Positions 56,442 through 64,000 of a DNA stretch of 64,000 bases are shown here, in pieces. The DNA is from Gonapodya prolifera JEL478 (lineage: Eukaryota > Monoblepharomycota > Monoblepharidomycetes > Monoblepharidales > Gonapodyaceae), in NCBI GenBank assembly GCA_001574975.1, contig KQ965738.1:364277-428276 (forward strand), given 5' to 3'. Under the pieces are notes generated by a model. That model was not told the origin of the DNA and made no database searches. It was given only the letters and a program-made list of their open reading frames with translations. Every line of letters starts with the position of its first letter. Position 1 is the first letter of the stretch. The position numbers and the translations under genes were made by a program.

Positions 56442-57875
56442 ATGGCCTCTACCGCCGATCCGGTTGGCATCCATGACCTCCCCAGGGACCTCCTGCTTCC
56501 CATCCTTTCTTACCTTTCCCCGCGTCACTTCTACGGCACTGCCACGCTCGTGTGTCGCGAATGGCGGTCTGTCGTGCACGCCGCATTCGGAGGCCGTGTG
56601 CGAGTCGCCGTGGCGTGCGCGTTTCAAATCGAGAAGCATCCTGCTGACGTCGACGACCGAATCCCGCCCGAGACCAAGTGGGAGGCCCTCTTGATGGACA
56701 GAATCGACCCGTTGGGGCTCCGCAGGACGCCGAATCGAGTGTACGTGCTCCCGCGGTTTGCCCCGCTGCGGCGTGGATCGGAAGATAGGGTGGTCGGGTG
56801 GGTTGCGGGGACGGCAAAGGTGGTGTTCTCGCTCAGTGAGGTCGGGGATCTGATTAGGGACGGGTTCGCGGCCACTGCGCGACGCAGGCTGGAAGCGAGT
56901 AACCGTTCCGCGACGGGCTTCGAGCCCCTATGCGCCGCCGCGTGGCTGAACTCCCTGCTGTCCGATCACGTGCTTGAGTTCCGGAACATTGCGAGCTTCC
57001 TCCGTGCAGACGCGTGCCCGTCGCTCATCGTGACGAGCGCTGACAACGCCGCAGAGTTCTGGGAGCTCCTGAAGCTGGAACGGCAGCCCTCTGTGCGCGT
57101 GTTGCGGCTGCACGCTGTGTCGCGGTGGTCGGGGCAGCCGCAGTCTGTTCCGCTCAGCGGGGAAGAACTTGCCCGGCTGCGCGCGAGCTTTCCCAACGCC
57201 CGAACGGTGGTCATTTACCCGTCGGAGAAGAGTGCGACGATCGAATTCGAAGAGCCCTTCCCCACAGCGGACGCCGAATCGTTCGACCATTTGGAAATCC
57301 GCACGTCGCTACTCTGGCCCGCTCCTCAGGACCTTCTCTCCACATCGCACGTGCTCCCGTTTCTCTCTGAGATTGGGACCTACCAAATATCTGCCGAACC
57401 AGCGTTGGTCCCCACGAGCCATTCGCATGATGGAGTCCCGCAAGGGCTTCCACAGCCCGCCTTGTCCATCAAGGTGCTCCACTGCTGGCTCGACACGCGA
57501 TCCATGGGCTACAAGGCTCCCAACCCCTACGGGACATGGATCGCGCACTGCTTCCCCAACCTCGTTCGGGTGCACATTGCGTTGTCGCTCGATGGGAGGG
57601 ACAACTCGGACACGCTGATCAGGGCGGATACAGCTGAGAGGTTCCGACAGCTGCTCGAGCGGCTTCCCAGAGGGGTGCGAACGGTGGCGGTGAGGCCGTC
57701 TGGTCATTTAACGGGGTTGGTTGAGGCGGGTTGGAGCGGCTACGCTGCTCTGGGAAGAGAAGCTGGAGTGAATGGAACGGAGCGGAGCCTTAGGAGAGTG
57801 CTTGCGAGATTGTGTGCAAAGGAAGGGCGGACACTCCTTGTTGAGGAGGAGGAAATCTTCGAGCATTTGAGCTAG
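56442..57875 (+). CDS. F-box protein
   Basis: Single exon, 477 aa, the only long intronless gene of this side of the window. The F-box lies at residues about 10-50: IHDLPRDLLLPILSYLSPRH then FYGTATLVCREWRSVV, with the conserved LPxxLLxxIL and CRxW pattern that binds Skp1 in SCF ubiquitin ligases. The remainder (about 420 aa) is a regular alternation of short strands and helices without clear leucine-rich repeats, as in many fungal F-box proteins of unknown target. An upstream ATG in frame was not seen. The neighbour at 58150 also has an F-box-like segment; no sequence kinship beyond that is evident. Confidence 0.85.
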   Translation: MASTADPVGIHDLPRDLLLPILSYLSPRHFYGTATLVCREWRSVVHAAFGGRVRVAVACAFQIEKHPADVDDRIPPETKWEALLMDRIDPLGLRRTPNRVYVLPRFAPLRRGSEDRVVGWVAGTAKVVFSLSEVGDLIRDGFAATARRRLEASNRSATGFEPLCAAAWLNSLLSDHVLEFRNIASFLRADACPSLIVTSADNAAEFWELLKLERQPSVRVLRLHAVSRWSGQPQSVPLSGEELARLRASFPNARTVVIYPSEKSATIEFEEPFPTADAESFDHLEIRTSLLWPAPQDLLSTSHVLPFLSEIGTYQISAEPALVPTSHSHDGVPQGLPQPALSIKVLHCWLDTRSMGYKAPNPYGTWIAHCFPNLVRVHIALSLDGRDNSDTLIRADTAERFRQLLERLPRGVRTVAVRPSGHLTGLVEAGWSGYAALGREAGVNGTERSLRRVLARLCAKEGRTLLVEEEEIFEHLS

Positions 57876-58149
57876 GACTCTCGTCGTTGAAGAGGAGGGT
57901 ATTTTTGAACATTTTACATGAATCAGGACTCTTGAGGTGGAAGAATATCTGAACATTTGAGTTTTAGCGCCTTGACTGGCACAAGCAAATAAATTTAATT
58001 GAACCAGAGCGGAATAATAGAGGCAAGATGGGGGACGACGAGACGAGGCGAGACATGAGTCATGTGGACCGTGCACATGCCGCAAATTTTGTGCGCCTCA
58101 CGTTGGAGGAGGGTCCCTGCAACTCACGAACGAAGGACAACGGAAGGCC

Positions 58150-61032
58150 ATGTTCCGCCAACTCCCGTTTGGTATGGGCGGGCGCACGCCTGGAACGGCA
58201 GCTGCGGTGGCGATGGCAGTGGGGGCGACGGAGAAGGGCGACAGGACAGAGAAGGCACACGACCGGGACACGGACTCCGTGGCATCGGGCGACGGCAGCA
58301 ACCCGCGCACTCCCCTGGCGTCGGTGGCAAAGCCGCCAGGCTCGCCCGCGTCCCAGGTCTCGTCGCTTCCCGCGCCACACTCACCAGCAACACCCACATC
58401 CCCGCTATCCCCACTTCTCGCAGGGCGCTCGCCCTCCCCGCCTAGCACACCGCACGCGTTTCCCCTCCCCTCCCTGGCCTCCGCTGCACTTGCGCCCCAC
58501 GGGTACTTGGCCGTGGGTCCCCACGCGGCACCATCTGCACTCGCGACATCGCACTCGTCCGCCTTGGCCCACGCGCTCCTCAACTCGCCAAAACGCCAGC
58601 GTCCGTCGGCGGCAATCCAGGCTGCGAGAAACCGCAGGTGGCGCAGGTCACGTCTCATTCCCGTTTCGCTGCCACTTCCGCCAGCAGATGCTCCATCACA
58701 CCACCACGCAGACCTCCAGCGTCTTCCCGTTCGGCCCCTTTCTACTATCCTCGCTCTTCTTGGACCTCGCTACGCTCTTCGCCTTGCTCAGTGCTCCAAA
58801 ACCCTCCGAAACCGCGTTCTCACCGATCCCGACCTCGGGGTATGGACCCACATTGAATTCTTCCCTGACCCGCGCGCAAAGCACGACCGCCGCGGGCGCA
58901 CCCGTCAGATCGACCTTGTGGACGACGACCTCGTATTCGACCTCTTTGACCCCTTGCCCGTGGACCCCAACAACGCCCAGCAATCCAGCGACCTGGATGA
59001 CGACGATGACTTGTCGGAGGCGCCTCAACGCGTGGAACCCGCTGCCGTGCGTCGCGCCAAGGAGCGCCAGGCTGCCGCGCGCGGGATCTGGGACGGCGAC
59101 GGCATCGACGAGTCCGCGCCTAGCAGTGGGGGAAGCAGACCCTCCCCGGCCTCCACACCCATGCCGGGGGCCTCCCCGCCCATGCCCACTGCGAGCGAGC
59201 CGGCGTACCAGCGCCTGTTCCAGCAGGGCGGGCCCTTCATGGGCGTCGGGCTGTCCGCCTTGAACCGGCAGAATACGGGAGCGTCCACCGCGACGGCTGG
59301 AAGTTCCTCCACCGTGCGACCGACCTCGCCTGCGGGTGGGGGGCTCAACAACAGCGGGAACTGGAGCTCGGGGGTTTCGATCGCTTCGACAGCCCTTCCA
59401 ACACCCATCACCCACCACGCCCCGCTCGGCATGGTCCCCTTTGCTCATGTTCCCGCGCCGCTCCCACTAACCCTGGGCTTGACCCTTGCGGTGCTTGCGT
59501 CGGTAGTGCGCATAGACCTGCAGTTCTCGACAGTGACAAGAGAAGGGCTGTGGTGCGTCGTGGAGAAGTGCGTCGCGTTGAGGGAGCTGTGGTGTACAGG
59601 AGTCGATACTGTGTGTCTAAGCAAGGTGAGTTTTTGAAGTGAACGGGACCTGCGAAAAGCCCATCCCAATGATTGTGGTCCAACTCTGATCCTCGTTCCC
59701 CGTTGTGTCGATCCCATACATAAGACGGACCTCCACTACATCCTCTCCCACATGCACCGCCAGCAGAAAGCACGTCTTGCCGAAGAGCGTCGCGCGCAGG
59801 CTCGAGCCGCCCGAATCGCCATCAGAGCACCCTCGGGTCCAGTAGCTGTTTCTCCTGGAGGAGCCTCAGAGATCGAGCACGAAGGGACGCTGCTGGACGC
59901 CCCCGATTACCCGGAAGACGGGCGCAAGACACCCACCGTGGAGAACATTTACGGCGATGAGCGACGTGGGTCTGCAAGCGAGAGAGCTGACACGCCAACG
60001 GGAGTTCCTGCCTATTCGGCCACCATCGTTCCGTTGGATGATCCGGGTCTGGCTTTGATGGGACTGGGCCCCGAGGATCTTCACGACGGAGGCGATATCG
60101 ACGGGGTGGCTGAAGAGGATGAGGATTCGTCCGAGTCGTTGGCGGAGTCGGACAATGGCGAGTTGCGGATCCCGGAGGACCCTTTTCCAAGCGCGGGACC
60201 CGTGCGACCGGGAGCTAAAGTGGGGATCGCGGATCCGGGCCCGTTGGAGCGCAAGCTGTCCGGATCTGTCTCGTCGCGGTCCAGGCGATCTCGCTCCAGG
60301 CCCAGGACGGGTTCGCGGTCCCTCAGCCGAGCGTCGTCGCGGGCGAGACGAAGGGACTCCTCCGCTGCTCCTTCTGCCTCGGGAGCACCCGGCGTTGGAC
60401 CTCGTGGGCGGAGATCCAACCGGCGCCGGATGGGAACTGCAAGGCCGGGCAGCCCAACGCCCTCTGCGGGCACAGAGTTTACGACGGAAGAAGACACGCG
60501 GGCGTCTGCGTCGTCATTTGGGGACTCGGAGCCGGACGATATGAGTGAGCTGCACGATGAGGACCCGCACCCGCTGCCGCCGGTGTCCAAGAACCTGCGC
60601 GTGTTTGGGTGCGTGGGGATTAAGATCCGCGGCGCGGCAAACTTGACCCCGGCCTCGGTGAAGCCGAAGTACCGGCCGTACCTGGGCCTGGAGCGGCGGC
60701 GGCACGACCCGTCGCTGACGGTCGCTGCATTCGTAGAGTCGGTGCGCCGCGTGGAAGAGTTCCGGTGCCCGCACTGCGACTGCGTCGACTGGGTCGCGGC
60801 AAAGGAGCAGTGTCGTGGGTGCGGTGTGCGTAAGGCGTGCATGGCGTGCTGGAGGACTCTCGAGGCCACGGGACAGGGGACACGGTATGGCGAGACGTGT
60901 GCGGGTTGTAAGGGATTTTGGTGCGAAGGGTGTGGGCCGTCGGTGTGGGGGCAGGCAAAGAAGGACAAGAAGAAGAAGGGGAGACGGTCGGTTAGGAAGT
61001 GTAGGGAGTGCGCGGGGATGGGGGTGGATTGA
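58150..61032 (+). CDS. F-box-like/LRR protein with a C-terminal cysteine-rich domain
   Basis: Exons 58150-59625 and 59725-61032 (phase 0), 927 aa. N-terminal 180 residues are Pro/Ser-rich. LQRLPVRPLSTILALLGPRY then ALRLAQCSKTLRNRVL is an F-box-like segment, followed by DPDLGVWTHIEFF. After an acidic and Ser-rich insert, a short leucine-repeat-like part follows: LAVLASVVRIDLQFSTVTRE then GLWCVVEKCVALRELWCTG. Exon 2 is charged and Arg/Ser-rich, then a compact Cys-rich end: FRCPHCDCVDWVAAKEQCRG, CGVRKACMACWRTL, ETCAGCKGFWCEGC and KCRECAG, eight or more CxxC-type pairs expected to bind zinc. A substrate receptor of an SCF complex is likely; the Cys-rich tail may add a second binding surface. Confidence 0.75.
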
Positions 61033-62249
61033 GAACCGTTGTGTGCGTTGGGGCGTAGCTGTGAACTTTATCATTTTGCAAAATCGATTTTAAATGGTTC
61101 GCTGGAGGTGCTACGTCAATGACGTCAACGTTCGTAGTATAAGAATTGATGAAAGCTCGAACGAGAATGTTTAAACCGCACTTTTTTAAGCATTTACCTG
61201 GAATTTGTCCTGACTGCAAGGCCTTGATCGTTGCGAACAAGTTGTTGAATATCAGTCGCTCCCTATTTACGTACGTATAAGTCAAGGAAGTTCCTACTGC
61301 CACATGAGACGACTCGCGTCTTTTTGCGTGTACTTTTACGTTCCGCTCTTCAACTTCCCCGGCTTCGACCGTACACGGTCTTTGGAAAATGGGCGAACAC
61401 GTGATAGTGCATTGTAATTGAGTAACAGACAGCAAGTTTATCAGCTAGAGGGCCAATAATAAAGCTGGAATCGTGAAGTTGGCATTTCACTGATGAGCAA
61501 TTGGCTCCCTTCCCTTCCGTTTCTCCCCCCCCCCCCCCCCACGCCCCCTATCTCATCCCAATTCATGACCCGGAAAACATGATTCGCGGAGTCCACCCAC
61601 TCTTAACGCCCACAGGGTACCTGTACCGGGCGGCGAGCACGAGTCTTCTCGTTAAACTGGTCACGATGATACGTCCCGGAACTCCAGGTTGCGCAATTAC
61701 GGCGTTCATGTCATGGTCGCCGATGCGACTTCGCAGATTGATATTGGCACACGGTGTAGTTGCAGAGCGGGTGAGTTCGACCCTGGTGCACCACACAAAC
61801 CACCCTCCATGTTCCCACATGCACATGAATTAATTTTGACCGGCTTTGAGGAGAGTCGCACGTTGATCTACGTAGAATGCTTCTCCGGTGAAGAGAAAGA
61901 GCTCATCGGGTCACCTTTTGCAGCAACTTCCGCGACCAGGCATGCAGTTGGACGGTCGACAAATAACAGTTCGGAATGATGTTGCAGAATGTGTCACCAG
62001 TTTCTAATTTGACAACTTCACCAAAAGTTCACACACGCTTCAGAGAGCATTCTCGGATACACAAACACAAGATTGGGGGGCACTAAACCTGCCGACTACT
62101 AAGACTGTGAGAGCTCGTTCTTTTAAGACCTGTGGAGCAATCTGTAGGAAAAGTATATCGTGGATATGTCGGACTCGGTGAGGCGACACGAATATACAAA
62201 GAATATATCTGGTCTTCACCAACACCTCTCCTTCACCGACAGACACACG
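61033..62249. other. Intergenic, 1.2 kb with a C16 run
   Basis: Contains C16 at 61525-61540. Frames crossing the region lack partner exons; one plus frame (61579 to about 61771) ends in a good GTGAGT but no exon follows in phase. Confidence 0.4.
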
Positions 62250-63345
62250 ATGCCAGATCAATCCTCCTTGCTTGCGCGCCTATCCAGTTTTCTTCCCCAG
62301 ACTCCGATTGGTGTCTTGAAACCCCTCGCCGCTCTCCTCCTCGCCGCCAACTTCCGGAATCTTCCCCTCGTGTGGCACCTCTACACCGCCCGAGTTACCG
62401 TCGCTGGCGCAATCTGGAGACGGGCTAGAGATACGACATATCAGACACTTGACAAAGACGCGAGGGGCGAAGCGATTGCGCAAGATTTTTTCGCCCCTCG
62501 TGTGTTAAAGTGGAGAGTTACACCGGGAGATTGCGACGTGAGCTGAACGACGAGTTGCGTGGGGACTTAATGTGTCGTGTTCATAGGCCTTTATTGGTGT
62601 CCATTTAGGCGAACATGCACCTGTGAGGCACCATCTCTCGATTTCATCTTTCAATAAGCGGGCTGACGTGCATTACTCATCATCACCAGGAATAACGCCA
62701 CCTACTACATCTTCGCCAACTTTAGCCGTGACGACCTCCTCTGTCGTTCCGGTATCGGCTACTTTAACGCGGACCCACGCTCACAGGGAAGGTTGATTCT
62801 TGGTGGCACCGAACTCGCGTTCTTGAAGGAGATTCCGCTGGGTAGATTGTTCGTGGTGAAGAGTAGGTGCGTAGTTGTGTTATTTGGGTGTGCGATGGTG
62901 TCGTGGTATTGACTGTGCTGTGCTGGCGGCAATTCAGATGGGTTACATTCAACGAAAAGTGGTTCATTGTTGAAACAAGGTTTGAGGATCCGTCCGGTTC
63001 CATCTTGTACACTATCGGGTACGTATCATCCTAAGGAACGCTCGAAACAGTGACATGCTTGAACTCGAACCATTGCACCCGCTGGTAGTCACGCCAAAAT
63101 GATTGTCAAGCGTGGGGGCAGAACGGTGTCTCCTGACCAGGCACTCAAAGACATGGGAGTGCCAGATCGATATTGGAAACGAGTGAGTGTATTACTTTCG
63201 TCGTGTGGTGAAATTGAATTGCATGCATGTCTTCTTATCTCATGTAACTTCCTAGCCCGTCCCCTCGTGCTGTCAAGCAATCATGGAAAGCAACAAGACG
63301 CCCGAGTTCCATCGAGATATCGACGCTTTCGTGTCCCGTCTGTGA
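62250..63345 (+). CDS. THEM6-like thioesterase-fold (4HBT) protein
   Basis: Six exons, 62250-62537, 62609-62622 (14 nt), 62690-62866, 62938-63018, 63089-63182, 63256-63345, phases consistent, 247 aa. The N-terminus carries a hydrophobic anchor-like part (GVLKPLAALLLAANFRNLPL). The hot-dog core appears after splicing the 14-nt exon: TPGDCDANMHLNNATYYIFA (the DxNxHMNNAxY signature), then FSRDDLLCRSGIGYF, GTELAFLKEIPLG, WVTFNEKWFIVETRF and HAKMIVKRGGRTVSP. This is the THEM6/acyl-CoA thioesterase-like group found in fungi and animals, probably ER- or membrane-associated; the catalytic residue of true thioesterases is not certain here, so it may bind rather than hydrolyse acyl groups. Confidence 0.85.
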
Positions 63346-64000
63346 AATTAGTTGGCATTTAATGCTTTGAGCATTGGTGCGGACCCCATTCCTCATCCCT
63401 CTCAACAAGAGGTCAGGAGATTCAGTGTTCGAGTTGAGGGCCCTCCTTGAGCTCTTTGTGACATAATGAATCACATTTTGAATATCAAGGCATAGCGACG
63501 TATATTTTGGAAATTTATCGCAACCTTCCATTTGTGTCCCTTGGAAGACAACACCGAGCACTGATTTTTGACACTTTCCCGGTTGCCAATCGAACGAGAC
63601 GTCCCCACGGGATTCGGTAAAGAATTCGATGGGCAAACAGCATGCGGCCGATACATTTAAGAGTGCTAGAAGCTCAAGAGACGGCTTTAGCTGGTGCTTG
63701 TAACCAACACGGGCCCAAATTTGATGTTTTCACCGATTATTGTTTCAGGCAGGAGTTTCCAGGTAGTGCGACTGAGACTCTTACTATAAAGTCATACATA
63801 CTGCGTGCAATCTTCGAGCTAAGAGGTGAGCGGACGGCTGGAACGTGAGCTTGCCACCCAAAATGGCCGAATTTCGGTTTGGGCAGGTTTTTTGGCACGT
63901 TGAGTGGAGGAGAAGTCCGCGAGACCTGAAATCAAAATTCTGACAATAAACCCATATATAGATTGTGCATTGACGTTGTTAAAACCCGGAATCGAAGACG
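63346..64000. other. Right end, 655 bp without a supported gene
   Basis: A minus frame (63235-63636) overlaps the tail of the THEM6-like gene and has no recognisable motif. A plus frame near 63642-63848 is short. Nothing supported. Confidence 0.4.

Noticed and set aside
61501-61833. Plus frame after the C16 run as a gene.
   Set aside because: Starts in a homopolymer, has no recognisable motif and no following exon in phase after its GTGAGT.

Overview
This is a GC-rich nuclear fungal window: dense multi-exon genes, short GT-AG introns (mostly 50-120 nt), and families such as ARID/SWI1, GATA zinc finger, UPF0643, F-box, Baeyer-Villiger monooxygenase and membrane-anchored P450. A secreted copper-oxidase-like protein with carbohydrate-binding repeats, an alpha-carbonic anhydrase and a cAMP-receptor-like GPCR suggest an early-diverging (chytrid-like) saprotroph. 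That placement is inference from gene content; no rRNA, tRNA or marker gene here fixes it. All gene models were made by eye by joining exons so that splice sites and codon phase agree.

Layout, left to right. 0-5 kb: a left-truncated P450 (minus), a tiny secreted-peptide gene and an LPMO-like protein with two tandem CBM-like domains. 5-18 kb: a micropeptide candidate, a cytosine-deaminase-like amidohydrolase, a damaged HExxH metalloprotease-like gene (minus), a SWI1/ARID gene, a stray fragment of the amidohydrolase last exon, and a 7-TM receptor (minus). 18-24 kb: an acidic nuclear-type protein, a decayed ankyrin gene and a two-finger GATA-like gene with a non-canonical intron end. 24-38 kb: a Baeyer-Villiger monooxygenase, a J-domain membrane protein (minus), a 2.4-kb gene-poor stretch, the intact P450 paralogue and a type-B carboxylesterase. 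38-48 kb: a large PB1-domain scaffold (minus), a degenerate MAP2K-like kinase (minus), a small NTF2-like gene and a macro-domain protein (minus). 48-52 kb: a UPF0643 gene and a tandem segmental duplication holding gene fragments. 52-64 kb: enoyl-CoA hydratase, alpha-carbonic anhydrase, two F-box-type proteins and a THEM6-like thioesterase-fold protein.

Two themes stand out. (1) Microexons: exons of 6, 12, 12, 14, 16, 20 and 31 nt occur in at least seven unrelated loci, and the 6-nt one is conserved between the two P450 paralogues although neighbouring introns differ. (2) P450, Baeyer-Villiger monooxygenase and carboxylesterase lie within about 14 kb; their known chemistries form a logical chain (hydroxylation, ketone-to-ester oxidation, ester hydrolysis), though co-function is inferred only from proximity. 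Next to intact genes lie several visibly decaying ones (ankyrin, kinase, metalloprotease, duplicated UPF0643 tail), so part of the window is turning over. No CRISPR array, rRNA, convincing tRNA or recognisable transposon was found.
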